DNA of 64,000 nucleotides from an uncultured Halomonas sp. (GTDB lineage Bacteria > Pseudomonadota > Gammaproteobacteria > Pseudomonadales > Halomonadaceae): contig NZ_CANLFS010000003.1 in assembly GCF_947490095.1 (NCBI RefSeq), positions 62,001-126,000 on the forward strand. Direction: 5' to 3'. The notes below the pieces were generated by a model. That model was not told the origin of the DNA. It did no database searches and was given only the letters and a program-made list of their open reading frames with translations. A program made the position numbers and the translations under genes. Shown here one piece after another: positions 47,065 to 56,259 of the stretch; positions within the stretch are counted from its first letter, which is position 1; every line of letters starts with the position of its first letter.

Positions 47065-48117
47065 TTAATTATTGATAAGATAGTCTTTCTGAGCATTCCA
47101 GCGTTGTTGGTAGGCTTGATACTCTTCGAGAATCTCGGCCATCTTGGTAGCGCCAGCTTGACTCTCCTCTTCAGCACGCTCTTTTATCCAAGCCCGACCA
47201 TTTTCCGCAAGCTCACCTACAAACTCGTCATCAAGGCTAATAACCTCATTTTCACCCTTTCGAAACTCTTCCATCGCCTGAAGATCTTGATGATAAAAAC
47301 TACTAAGCCCTTCATAAGTAGTAAGCTTTGCAGCCGCTTCTATAAGAGGTTTCAAATCATCAGGAACCTCCTCCCAAGTCTCCTCACGCACAACCACTTC
47401 CCATAGAAAGGTAGGCTGATGAACTCCTGGGACAATAATATAACGAGCTGCCTCATGAAATCCCTCTGGCTGATTGCTAGAGGGCGTCGCCCATTCCACG
47501 GCATCGACTCCCTTACGCTGTAGCAACGTATAGGTATCGCCAGGCGGCACGACCGTAGGCACGGCATTATAATAATCTCGCATCACTTCGGCCCAAGGGC
47601 CAGAAGTTCGGTACTTTAGTCCAACAAGATCCTGGGGGCTATTAATTGGAATATTGGAGTGAGCAAAAACTTCCGTAGAACCAATCCCTACAATTAACGA
47701 ATGCAAGCCCTCACTGGCACGAAGCTTCTGTAGTTCTTCTTGACCACCTCCCTCATAAATCCAGTTAATGTAGGCCTGAGGGCCCATTCCGCCAGGAAAC
47801 CCGGCAAAAATAGCATTGACGGGGTCTTGATTAATCAGATAACTAGGCGTTGAATGGCCAGCTTCTACTGTTCCTTCCTTAACGGCTTCATAAACCTGAA
47901 GTGCCGGAACAATCACACCGGCCCCAAAGGGCTTGATCTCGACTCGCCCCTCAGTCAAAGCCTCTGTATTATCGGTAAAACGTTCTAAAAAATTCTCAAA
48001 AAATGGTGAGCCATCTGGTACTGATGTAGGCACTCTCCACTCGACTTCAGCAGCTAAAGTCGGCGAAGAAAGAATAGCAGTTGTGATTGCAACAGCGAAG
48101 CGGTTCATTTTTTTCAT
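47065..48117 (-). CDS. TRAP transporter substrate-binding protein (DctP family)
   Basis: This periplasmic binding protein has a signal peptide (MKKMNRFAVAITTAILSSPTLAA) and 350 residues in all. The DctP body includes LVGLKYRTSGPWAEVMRDYYNAVPTVVPPGDTYTLLQRKGVDAVEW, with the conserved arginine of the carboxylate-binding site, and EWATPSSNQPEGF. The ligand should be a small organic acid or imino acid. It heads the low-GC dctP-dctQ-dctM operon that follows the aldehyde dehydrogenase gene (78 bp gap). Confidence 0.93.
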   Translation of the reverse strand: MKKMNRFAVAITTAILSSPTLAAEVEWRVPTSVPDGSPFFENFLERFTDNTEALTEGRVEIKPFGAGVIVPALQVYEAVKEGTVEAGHSTPSYLINQDPVNAIFAGFPGGMGPQAYINWIYEGGGQEELQKLRASEGLHSLIVGIGSTEVFAHSNIPINSPQDLVGLKYRTSGPWAEVMRDYYNAVPTVVPPGDTYTLLQRKGVDAVEWATPSSNQPEGFHEAARYIIVPGVHQPTFLWEVVVREETWEEVPDDLKPLIEAAAKLTTYEGLSSFYHQDLQAMEEFRKGENEVISLDDEFVGELAENGRAWIKERAEEESQAGATKMAEILEEYQAYQQRWNAQKDYLINN

Positions 48118-48148
48118 ATTGTTTAACCTCTATATGCTTAATGCATGA

Positions 48149-48178
48149 CGCCCAGAATGATGACTCAGGCTCTGGGCG
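48149..48178 (-). terminator. Hairpin after the aldehyde dehydrogenase gene
   Basis: CGCCCAGA (48149-48156) pairs with TCTGGGCG (48171-48178) around a 14-base loop. It lies 18 bp past the dehydrogenase stop and upstream of dctP. It marks the edge of the high-GC catabolic genes against the low-GC TRAP genes. Confidence 0.55.
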
Positions 48179-48195
48179 CCACTCTTCTAAAGCTA

Positions 48196-49689
48196 TTAGT
48201 TCACATACCAGATCGTCTTGGTCTGGGTGTACTGGTCGAAGGCCTCGAGACCGTTGTCACGCCCGCCGAAGCCGGACATCTTGTACCCGCCAAAGGGCGT
48301 GGTGATATCTCCTTCGGAGAAGCCGTTGACCGATACGGTGCCGGCACGGATCCCGCGGGCCATACGCTGGGCACGCCGAACGTCAGCTGTATAAACAGAG
48401 GCGGCCAGGCCGTAAGCCGTATCATTGGCAAGCGCCAACGCTTCTTCTTCGGTCTCGAAGGTGGTCACGGCCAGGATCGGGCCGAATACTTCCTCCTTGA
48501 AGAGATGCATTTCCGGAGTCACGCCATCAAAGATGGTCGGCTCGACGAACCAGCCGCTGCCGATAGCAGGCGTTTCACCGCCATGTACCAGGCGTGCGCC
48601 ATCCTCACGAGCGGCGTCCAGAAAGCCACGCACCTTCTCGAAATGCACCTGCTCGACCAATGGGCCAATCTGGACCGTCGGATCGGTCGGGTCGCCTACT
48701 TTCCATGCTGCCAGGCCAGCACTCAACTTCTCCAACAGCCGATCCTTGATGCTGGCCTCCACAATCAGGCGCGAGCCACAGCTGCAGTTTTCGCCCATGT
48801 TCCAGAAGGCGGCGGAGAGCATATCGTCGATCACCGCATCGAGGTCATGCAGGTCGGCGAACACCACCTGGGGGCTCTTGCCGCCACACTCCAGCACAAT
48901 TTCCTTGAGGTTACTGCGCGCCGAGTATTCCAGAAACTTGCGCCCCACCTCGGTGGAGCCGGTAAAGGAAACCACATCTACATCGGGATGCAGGCCCAGC
49001 GGCTGACCGGTGGTTTCACCGTGGCCGGTGACCATCAATAACGCCGTCTCGGGTATGCCGGCTTCATGCGCCAACTGCACCATGCGATAGGCACTCATGG
49101 AGGTCTGCTCGGCGGGCTTGACGATGACCGAGTTGCCGGTAGCGAGGGCCGGGCCCACTTTCCAGGCAAACATCTGGGCGGGGAAGTTCCAGGGCAAGAC
49201 CGCGCCGACCACACCGATGGCCTCCTTGACGATCAATCCCATTGCATCGCCACCGGTGGGTGCCACCTTGCCATACAGCTTGTCCACCGCCTCGGCATAC
49301 CAGCGCAGCGTGTTGAGCGTTTCCGGGACATCGGTTTCGCGGCACTCGGTAATCGGCTTGCCGGCATCTATGCAGTCCAGCGCTGCCAGTTCCTCGGCGT
49401 GCTCTTCCAGCAGTGCAATCCAGCGCTGCATGACCTCTCGACGCTCGGCGGGCGAGTGCTGCGACCACTCACCATTTACAAAGCCATGACGTGCGGCGCC
49501 AACTGCCTGGTCGATGATGTTGACACTACCCTCCGCCACGCGACCAATGACACTGCCGTCATGAGGCGCCAGGGTAGTGAAGCCATCATCCTCGGAACTC
49601 TTCAGGCCCGGCACCAGGTGTCCGGCCCAGAGCCGACCCTCGCGTGCCAGAGAAAACACCTGTTCGACGCTCAGGGGTTGTGTGCTCAT
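48196..49689 (-). CDS. Aldehyde dehydrogenase, probable 2-oxoglutarate semialdehyde dehydrogenase
   Basis: This NAD(P)-dependent dehydrogenase of 497 residues starts at the ATG at 49689 (MSTQPLSVEQ), which follows TAGGAG; a longer frame to 49788 is unlikely. Catalytic features are Asn169 (PWNFP), Glu267 (LECGG) and Cys302 (GENCSCGSR). Sequence style is near the PuuC/KauB group, which oxidises gamma-amino and related semialdehydes. Given the hydroxyproline genes beside it, oxidation of 2-oxoglutarate semialdehyde to 2-oxoglutarate is the likely role. Gamma-glutamyl-gamma-aminobutyraldehyde is an alternative substrate. Confidence 0.85.
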   Translation of the reverse strand: MSTQPLSVEQVFSLAREGRLWAGHLVPGLKSSEDDGFTTLAPHDGSVIGRVAEGSVNIIDQAVGAARHGFVNGEWSQHSPAERREVMQRWIALLEEHAEELAALDCIDAGKPITECRETDVPETLNTLRWYAEAVDKLYGKVAPTGGDAMGLIVKEAIGVVGAVLPWNFPAQMFAWKVGPALATGNSVIVKPAEQTSMSAYRMVQLAHEAGIPETALLMVTGHGETTGQPLGLHPDVDVVSFTGSTEVGRKFLEYSARSNLKEIVLECGGKSPQVVFADLHDLDAVIDDMLSAAFWNMGENCSCGSRLIVEASIKDRLLEKLSAGLAAWKVGDPTDPTVQIGPLVEQVHFEKVRGFLDAAREDGARLVHGGETPAIGSGWFVEPTIFDGVTPEMHLFKEEVFGPILAVTTFETEEEALALANDTAYGLAASVYTADVRRAQRMARGIRAGTVSVNGFSEGDITTPFGGYKMSGFGGRDNGLEAFDQYTQTKTIWYVN

Positions 49690-49711
49690 CTCTATGCTCC
49701 TAACAGATAAA

Positions 49712-50590
49712 TCAGCGGCGGCTGGCCGCGGCCAGCGTATCCAGAAAAACCTTTTCATCAGTCGCGGAGACAGGGCGCAACGGTGCACGCACTGGCCCGA
49801 CCTCGACCCCGTGACGACGACACCCCAGCTTGGCCTTCTGGTTGTAGTCTCCTCCCTCCATATCCTGAATGGCGGGGAGCATCTCTTGCATGAGGTTGCG
49901 CACCGCGATCCAGTCCTCTTTTCTGGCGGCTTCGATCATCTGTGCCTGCTCTGCAGGAAAGACGTTAGCCGCTCCACTGATCCAGGAGCGCACACCCCAG
50001 AACAGGAAATCGGCCGCCTGGTCGTCACAACCACACACCACCTGGAAACCGTCGCCTTCGAGGCCAATCAACTGGAGTGCACGGCTGAAGTCACCGCTGC
50101 TTTCCTTGATACCCACGATCTGTGGCATCCGAGCGAGTCGGGCAACAGTTTCAACCTCGATATTGACGGCGGTACGGTCCGGGAAGTTGTAGAGGATGAT
50201 GGGTAGTGAGGTGGCGGCAATAACCTCTTCGTAATGCGCCACGATTTCATCCTGGCTGGGCAACACATAGGCCGGAGGCGCCAGCATTAACGCCTGATAG
50301 CCCAGCTCCTCGGCCTGGCGGGCTCTGGTGACGGCTTCACGGGTCGACAGCGAATTGATACCGGCAACGGCTAGCGCCTCGTTGCCCAATGACTCTCGCA
50401 CGGTGGTCAGCACCGCTTCTCGCTCGGTCTCGCTCAGTGCGTAATATTCGCCGGTAGTGCCACAGGCAACAATGCCGGCCACGCCTGCCTCGAGGAAGCG
50501 GGCGGTCAGCTCACGAAGCGCCTCGAGGTCGATATCTCCGTCAGCGCCAAAGGGAGTTACGATGGGAACCAGTACACCTTCAAGTTTCAT
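49712..50590 (-). CDS. DapA-family lyase, probable pyrroline-4-hydroxy-2-carboxylate deaminase
   Basis: This class I aldolase-type TIM barrel has Schiff-base Lys162 (GIKESSGD) and Tyr134 (LYNFP), with CGTTGEYYAL near residue 43. The ATG at 50590 (MKLEGVLVPIVTPF) gives 292 residues, the usual length; an ATG at 50614 is possible. In hydroxyproline catabolism a DapA homologue deaminates and dehydrates pyrroline-4-hydroxy-2-carboxylate to 2-oxoglutarate semialdehyde, the substrate of the next enzyme here. Ordinary dihydrodipicolinate synthase is unlikely in this context. Confidence 0.85.
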   Translation of the reverse strand: MKLEGVLVPIVTPFGADGDIDLEALRELTARFLEAGVAGIVACGTTGEYYALSETEREAVLTTVRESLGNEALAVAGINSLSTREAVTRARQAEELGYQALMLAPPAYVLPSQDEIVAHYEEVIAATSLPIILYNFPDRTAVNIEVETVARLARMPQIVGIKESSGDFSRALQLIGLEGDGFQVVCGCDDQAADFLFWGVRSWISGAANVFPAEQAQMIEAARKEDWIAVRNLMQEMLPAIQDMEGGDYNQKAKLGCRRHGVEVGPVRAPLRPVSATDEKVFLDTLAAASRR

Positions 50591-50694
50591 GGACACTATC
50601 CTGTTGTTGATCATGCTCACGCCAACATGACGTGAGCCGGGGGGTGGAAAGTGGCGTGACAAATAACGCCGAGGTTAAGTTTGCTGGAGAGGCC

Positions 50695-52128
50695 TCAAGA
50701 GCTCGCCTCGACGGCAGCGCCCCTGGTCTCTTCTCGCGTATCGGTAGTCCGCCAAATGGCGATATTGGCATAGCCGTAAATTACGGTGATCAGCATTACC
50801 AGCATGTGATACCAGAGGAACGGCAGGTAGCCGAGAGTGGAAACCCCCAGTGTCGTGGCCATGAACACACCGCCATCAGTCCAGGGCACCATGGGAGTGG
50901 TGATGGTTCCGCCAGCCTCGACGTTGCGCGAAAGTACCCGGCGATCGATACCTTGCTGATCATAATTCTTCTCGGTGATGGTGCTCGCGGTGATCAACGA
51001 TACATAAGCGGCGCCGCCGAAGAAGTTACCGAAAAACCCACCCAGCATGGTCGACACTGTCAGCCGGCCTGGGTTGTTCGCCCAGCGCAAGAAGCTGTTG
51101 CTGATCGCCTGCAGCACCCCGATACGTTCCATGAGTCCCCCCAGGCCCAGGGCAAAGAGAATCAGGGCAATAACACCCAGCATCGACTGGATGCCACCAC
51201 GGTTCAGCAGGGTATTAAGGAAGTCCACATCCGATACCATGGCATTACCGACATAGGCGGTACGCATCGCATCCAGCGGCGCGACTCCCTGGGCCAGCCA
51301 GGCACAGATGATGCCCAGCACCGCACCAAAGGTGATCACAGGAATGGCCGGGTAGCGACGAATCAGCATCCCGATGACAATCACCGCGGGTAACAGTAAC
51401 CACCCGTTGATGGTGAAATGGCCGTCCAGAGCTTGCATGGCCATGTCGGCCCGCTGGGTATCGACGCTGTCGCCGATATAGAAGAAGCCGACCACCAGGA
51501 ACAACAGCGAGGCAATTAGCGCGGCCGGAGCACTGACCAGGCCCATGGACCGAATATGATCCACCAGACTCACCCGGCACAACGAGGCCGTCATCACCGT
51601 GGTATCGGAAAGGGGAGACATCTTGTCGCCTACATAGGCACCGGAAATCACCGCCCCGGCTACCAGCGGTAACGGGATACCGAAGCTGTGGCCGATGCCC
51701 ATCATCGCCACGCCGGCGGTGCCTGCTGTACCGAACGATGTCCCGGTGGAGAGTGATGTGACGGCACAGATGATGAAAGCAGCGAACAGGAAGATCTGTG
51801 GATTCATCACCGACAGACCATAGTAGATGATGCTCGGCACGATGCCGCCGGCGATCCAGGTACCGATCAGCGCTCCCACAGTGATCAATACCAGCACCGC
51901 TTCCATGCCGTTGTGAATACCATCAATCAGGCCGCGCTGCATGGCCTCGTAGGAATACTTCAGCCTTACCCCCAAGGCCATTACCAGAAACCAGGAGGTA
52001 AACAACGCCAGCTGAATCGGCAGGTTGAACACATTGATATACAGGAACATGATGGCGATGAAGCCGATCATGACCGCGCCAACTTCTCCCATGCTGGGCA
52101 AGCGGCACTTCGCGTCTTGTTCACTCAT
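50695..52128 (-). CDS. NhaC-family sodium/proton antiporter-like transporter
   Basis: This inner-membrane protein of 477 residues has 11-12 membrane segments and NhaC-family sequence (SLSTGTSFGTAGTAGVAMMGIG, GAYVGDKMSPLSDTTVMTASL, SLITASTITEKNYDQQGI, VPWTDGGVFMATTLGV). Classical members exchange Na+ for H+. Because it lies inside a catabolic cluster, substrate transport, or Na+ balance for the TRAP system, is also possible. It is between the deaminase and oxidase genes on the minus strand. Confidence 0.88.
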   Translation of the reverse strand: MSEQDAKCRLPSMGEVGAVMIGFIAIMFLYINVFNLPIQLALFTSWFLVMALGVRLKYSYEAMQRGLIDGIHNGMEAVLVLITVGALIGTWIAGGIVPSIIYYGLSVMNPQIFLFAAFIICAVTSLSTGTSFGTAGTAGVAMMGIGHSFGIPLPLVAGAVISGAYVGDKMSPLSDTTVMTASLCRVSLVDHIRSMGLVSAPAALIASLLFLVVGFFYIGDSVDTQRADMAMQALDGHFTINGWLLLPAVIVIGMLIRRYPAIPVITFGAVLGIICAWLAQGVAPLDAMRTAYVGNAMVSDVDFLNTLLNRGGIQSMLGVIALILFALGLGGLMERIGVLQAISNSFLRWANNPGRLTVSTMLGGFFGNFFGGAAYVSLITASTITEKNYDQQGIDRRVLSRNVEAGGTITTPMVPWTDGGVFMATTLGVSTLGYLPFLWYHMLVMLITVIYGYANIAIWRTTDTREETRGAAVEASS

Positions 52129-52213
52129 GCTGCACTCCGTTTGTTGTTGTCACACTTCGGACTAGAGGCACCCTGGTGCCTCGAAACACTCGCCGACCAT
52201 GGCCGGCGACACT

Positions 52214-53575
52214 TCAGGCGAAGCGTCCCAGCCGGTAGGGAGCCAGTGACGGCAGCGCCGAATTCTTTGCAGTTTTGGAAGCCGAGCCCGCGGGTGCCGA
52301 CGCTGCAGGCGCGGAAGATACCGATGAAGACGACGCCTCATCGACGACAAAGCCGGCCACCAGGCGCGCCGTAATAGCGGCCTGAGTCAAGCCAAGGTGA
52401 TGGTGCCCAAACGCCAGCAAGACTCGCTCGTCGGGCCCCGTCCGATCGATCACCGGTAACGAATCTGGAAGCGACGGCCGGAACCCCATCCAGGGCGTGG
52501 CTCCCGCATCGCTCAACGGTTGAGCAAAGAGTCCCTGAGCCAACTCCAGCAATCGCCGTGCTCGTTCCATGCGTGCTGGCCGATTCAGGCCGGCGAACTC
52601 CACGGTTCCCGCCAGGCGCAACCCCTCATTCATGGGGGTCATGATGAAGCGCCGCTCCAATGAAGTGACCGCCAGCGGCAGTCTCTCCGTTTCCCGTGGC
52701 AACATCAGGTGATAGCCGCGCTCGGTGTCCAACGGCACAGAGGTGCCGGTCAGCGCCGACACCAGAGAAGCCGAGTGTGCCCCCCCCGCCACCAGGACCC
52801 GGGGCACCGTGAGTGCGCCGCGATCGGTTACCAGCCGCACTCCATCACTGGTTGCCTCTCCGTTCGTCACCTCCGCTCGGACAAAGCGTGCACCGGCCGA
52901 CTCGGCCGCCGCCATCAGGGCCTGCACCAGCCGGTAGGGATCGCTCACATGACCCGTTTCGGGGAAGAACAGCCCGCCCTTCACGGCCTCTGCCAATCCC
53001 GGCACCCGACGCCTCACCTCGTCACGCGGGAGTGATTCCACGGAGACGCCCTGCCCCTGCATCCGTGTCGCTACGCCGGCCAATTCGTCCTTCGTTTCGC
53101 TGCGCTCATGCACCAGCAGAGATCCTTCATCACGCAGCAGTGAACCTTGACCAATGGAGTCGAGCAGCTCTCGCCAGGCAGGCAGGCTCGCCGCATTAAG
53201 CGCCTGAATTCCCGCCGTGCTGTGCCGATAGGGCTCCGGGCGAAGGTTCCACAACAGGCGAGCCAGCCAGGGGGCAATTTTCGGCAGATAGCGCCAGTCC
53301 AGTCGCAGCGGCCCCTTGGGGTCCATCAACATGCCGGGAATACGCTTCAACAGAGAGGCATCGGCAATGGGAAACACTTGTTCGGTCGCCATATGCCCGG
53401 CGTTGCCATAAGAGGCCCCCATGCCGGGTTGGTTCTGATCCAGCACCAGCACCTTGAGCCCACGCTGGGAGAGCTCAAGCGCGCATGCCGCGCCGATGAC
53501 ACCGGCGCCGATCACGACGATATCGGCCTCAGAAGCGTCGGAAGAGAAACGAGTGTCGGATGAGTCGGATGACAT
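52214..53575 (-). CDS. DadA-like FAD oxidoreductase, probable D-hydroxyproline dehydrogenase
   Basis: This FAD-dependent amino-acid dehydrogenase has the N-terminal ADIVVIGAGVIGAACALELSQRGLKVLVLDQ motif and the DAO-domain end GFRPSLPDSLPVIDRT...LAFGHHHLGLTQAAIT. I use the ATG at 53575 (MSSDSSDTRF), giving 453 residues; an ATG at 53599 is in frame. A Ser/Ala-rich tail of about 40 residues is not part of the fold. With the epimerase next door, oxidation of cis-4-hydroxy-D-proline to pyrroline-4-hydroxy-2-carboxylate is likely. Ordinary D-amino acids remain possible substrates. Confidence 0.85.
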   Translation of the reverse strand: MSSDSSDTRFSSDASEADIVVIGAGVIGAACALELSQRGLKVLVLDQNQPGMGASYGNAGHMATEQVFPIADASLLKRIPGMLMDPKGPLRLDWRYLPKIAPWLARLLWNLRPEPYRHSTAGIQALNAASLPAWRELLDSIGQGSLLRDEGSLLVHERSETKDELAGVATRMQGQGVSVESLPRDEVRRRVPGLAEAVKGGLFFPETGHVSDPYRLVQALMAAAESAGARFVRAEVTNGEATSDGVRLVTDRGALTVPRVLVAGGAHSASLVSALTGTSVPLDTERGYHLMLPRETERLPLAVTSLERRFIMTPMNEGLRLAGTVEFAGLNRPARMERARRLLELAQGLFAQPLSDAGATPWMGFRPSLPDSLPVIDRTGPDERVLLAFGHHHLGLTQAAITARLVAGFVVDEASSSSVSSAPAASAPAGSASKTAKNSALPSLAPYRLGRFA

Positions 53576-53633
53576 GTGCGGACGCTGGCGTTGTGACATT
53601 GTTTTAAGCCGCTTTGAGATGAAGATGTTTATA

Positions 53634-53643
53634 TTGTATAAAA
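53634..53643. promoter_or_regulatory. Possible GntR-type site in the divergent hydroxyproline promoter region
   Basis: TTGTATAAAA matches the TTGTATACAA core in 8 or 9 of 10 positions within an unusually AT-rich stretch (about 53625-53655) between the divergent oxidase and epimerase genes. The AT-rich part could also hold overlapping -10 elements. The match is suggestive only. Confidence 0.35.
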
Positions 53644-53768
53644 TATATTATCTTCGCTGACAAGCATCTACGACTAAGGTCAAAGACCTGCCGGCAACAC
53701 GGCACGCCCTTTGCCGAGATGGTTCAAGCAGCAAGAAAAACAACGAACAGCCAACGAGAGGACGACGC

Positions 53769-54701
53769 ATGAAGCGCATCCAGGTCATCGATACCCATAC
53801 CGGAGGCGAGCCTACTCGGCTCGTGATTAGTGGATTTCCCGATCCAGGCGAAGGCAGCCTGCCGCAACGCCTGGCACAGTTTAGAAGCGAGCATGACCAC
53901 TGGAGAGCCGCCTGCATGCTGGAGCCCCGTGGGCATGACGTACTAGTGGGTGCGCTTCTCTGTGCCCCGGAGAGCCCTGAGAGCGCCTGCGGCGTAATCT
54001 TCTTTAATAACAGTGGCTATCTAGGCATGTGTGGCCACGGCACCATCGGGGTGGTGGCCTCTCTGGCGCATCTCGGCAAGCTGTCTGTAGGCAACCACAT
54101 CATCGAGACACCGGTAGGCAGCGTCGCCACCACACTTCATGAGGATGGCGACGTATCGGTACGCAACGTACCGGCCTACCGCTACCGTCATGCCGTACCA
54201 CTCGAGGTCCCCGGTCATGGGCGAGTGCACGGCGATATTGCCTGGGGCGGTAACTGGTTTTTCCTGGTCAGCGATCACCATCAACGCATCGAGCTAGATA
54301 ACGTCGAAACGCTGACGGCCTATACTTGGGCCATCCGCCAGGCACTCATGGCCCAAGGCATCACAGGAGAAAACAACGAAGAAATCGATCACATCGAATT
54401 ATTCGCCGACGACCCGGTCCATGATAGCCGCAACTTCGTACTTTGCCCCGGTAAAGCCTACGATCGCTCTCCCTGCGGCACCGGAACCAGCGCCAAGCTG
54501 GCCTGCCTGGCCGCCGACGGCAAGCTTGCCCCGGGGCAGACCTGGCACCAGGCAAGCATCACAGGCAGTGTCTTCGAAGCAAGCTATGAATGGGAAGGCG
54601 AGTATATTCGACCGACGCTACGGGGCCGCGCTCATCTCAGTGCCGAAGCGACACTGATCATCGATGAAGATGACCCCTTTGCCTGGGGAATTACCGGCTG
54701 A
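53769..54701 (+). CDS. 4-Hydroxyproline 2-epimerase
   Basis: This cofactor-free proline-racemase-family enzyme interconverts trans-4-hydroxy-L-proline and cis-4-hydroxy-D-proline. The 310-residue protein has both catalytic cysteines, Cys88 (MCGHGTIG) and Cys236 ([13 protein letters not shown]), at the same positions as reported hydroxyproline epimerases. Having Cys at the first site separates it from the Thr/Ser-type trans-3-hydroxyproline dehydratases. GAGAGGACGACGC precedes the ATG. It is divergent from the minus-strand operon that carries the later steps. Confidence 0.93.
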   Translation: MKRIQVIDTHTGGEPTRLVISGFPDPGEGSLPQRLAQFRSEHDHWRAACMLEPRGHDVLVGALLCAPESPESACGVIFFNNSGYLGMCGHGTIGVVASLAHLGKLSVGNHIIETPVGSVATTLHEDGDVSVRNVPAYRYRHAVPLEVPGHGRVHGDIAWGGNWFFLVSDHHQRIELDNVETLTAYTWAIRQALMAQGITGENNEEIDHIELFADDPVHDSRNFVLCPGKAYDRSPCGTGTSAKLACLAADGKLAPGQTWHQASITGSVFEASYEWEGEYIRPTLRGRAHLSAEATLIIDEDDPFAWGITG

Positions 54702-54830
54702 CCACCCCCGCCTTCTTATCTTCTCAACGGCCAGAGACCGGCCCTCTTCAAACGAAGGGGGCAAGGCCAGCGAATGTTCTGCAAGAATCGCGGACAGGAT
54801 GCTTGGCGGATGGTTTCGGGTGGCCCTTCA

Positions 54831-56210
54831 ATGCAGAGAATACGGCTTTTCGCAGCAGGTATCGTGCTTATCAGCGCTACCGTCGGGGCCGACATTGACG
54901 GCCATGGCCCCGACGCCTGGCGCGTGACCGGCGTTGCCGGCGACGACGTGCTCAATGCGCGCATGGGGCCGGGAACCGGCTACGACGTTATTGCCACTTT
55001 CGGCCCCGAGGCCCGCGGCCTGCAGCAGATCACCTGTGTACCGCTGGTGACGCAGAGCACCTGGTTCAACATGACGGCAGACCAGCGCCAGGCACTGCCG
55101 CAGCGCTGGTGCCTGATGCGTAGCCAGGATGCCAGCCATGCCGGCTGGGTTGCCCAGCGCTATCTCGAAGAAGACTCGGCGGCAACCGATACGCCACCGT
55201 CGGCGCTGGAAGAGCCCGCGGGTTCAGCAACCTGCTCCCGGACTTACACTGCCGCCCTCGGCTCAATCCGTGCTCAAAAGGCTCCCATGGACGTGGCACG
55301 CCGGAACGCGGAGCAGTTCCTGGAGAGCGACGGCTTTACGCCCATTGACCAACAGCCTGACTCCCCACCTACTCCCGGAGACGACTTTTTCTCTGCCGCG
55401 CGCTTTCCCGATATCGGCGAATCGGTACTCATGCCCGACGTCCGCCTCGCCGCCGTGACGCGCGCCATGCTGGAGTTTGACGCGGCAGAAGGGAGCATTC
55501 CACATCCACGCTACCGGATTACCTATCATGTTCATCGCACACCCCCCGGTGAGGCGTGCGATGTCATCGAGTCTGCCTATATACAAATCACCCGCTTCAA
55601 CCTGGGGCCACAGCGTTACAGGGAGGCGATTCAGTCCGTCGACGAAAAGCACTGGCCACCCAGGGAGCTGTTCGGCACACAGCCACATGTCAGCCGGCGC
55701 CTGGTCTCCATTCCCGCAAGGTATCGAGGCTACGCGACCTGGAAAGAGAGTCGGCACCTCCTGAGCGATGAGCAGGCCCGTGCCGTCGACTGCCTCGGTC
55801 GACCCTGCCTGTCCCTTGAAGAGTCCGCCGGCCCGACGCCGGGCAGGAATACCGCCCCGGCAGGAGCGTGGCAGCCACACCCACCCGGAGACCGGGAGCC
55901 GGCCAATTATCGTGAGCCGGGCTATTCCTGGGCCCCCGGCCCGGCGCGCGTTGCCGACCTGATGTACCTCGAGGCGACGGGGTCGTACCACAACCTGGAC
56001 CCCAGCGAGGGCTCATCGCTTGAACACCCCGAAATCACCATGGTGATTTCTCGCGATGTACTGGGACAGGACAGCAGCACAACCGGCCTGCTGCGTCGGC
56101 GCGGTCTGATGGACCATGTGATAGCCGAAGAATGGTTGCACCTGCGGGCCATGCCGGATTCCAGCGCTGACTGGGAGAGGCGGGACGTGCACTGGCGCCC
56201 ACCCAACTGA
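54831..56210 (+). CDS. Secreted protein with SH3b-like N-terminal domain, function unknown
   Basis: I do not recognise this protein. It is about 459 residues from the ATG at 54831, preceded by a poor ribosome-binding site. The N terminus looks like a signal peptide (MQRIRLFAAGIVLISATVGA). The mature part starts with a bacterial SH3-type segment (WRVTGVAGDDVLNARMGPGTGYDVIATF). The rest has paired cysteines, for example CVPLV and RWCLM, and a Pro-rich region, with no catalytic motif that I can name. It stands alone between the epimerase and a methyltransferase gene. The open frame extends back to 54774. Confidence 0.65.
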   Translation: MQRIRLFAAGIVLISATVGADIDGHGPDAWRVTGVAGDDVLNARMGPGTGYDVIATFGPEARGLQQITCVPLVTQSTWFNMTADQRQALPQRWCLMRSQDASHAGWVAQRYLEEDSAATDTPPSALEEPAGSATCSRTYTAALGSIRAQKAPMDVARRNAEQFLESDGFTPIDQQPDSPPTPGDDFFSAARFPDIGESVLMPDVRLAAVTRAMLEFDAAEGSIPHPRYRITYHVHRTPPGEACDVIESAYIQITRFNLGPQRYREAIQSVDEKHWPPRELFGTQPHVSRRLVSIPARYRGYATWKESRHLLSDEQARAVDCLGRPCLSLEESAGPTPGRNTAPAGAWQPHPPGDREPANYREPGYSWAPGPARVADLMYLEATGSYHNLDPSEGSSLEHPEITMVISRDVLGQDSSTTGLLRRRGLMDHVIAEEWLHLRAMPDSSADWERRDVHWRPPN

Positions 56211-56259
56211 TGCAAGGGGTGTCACTGCAGATTACGAATATGGCTTGCTCTGGGTGACC

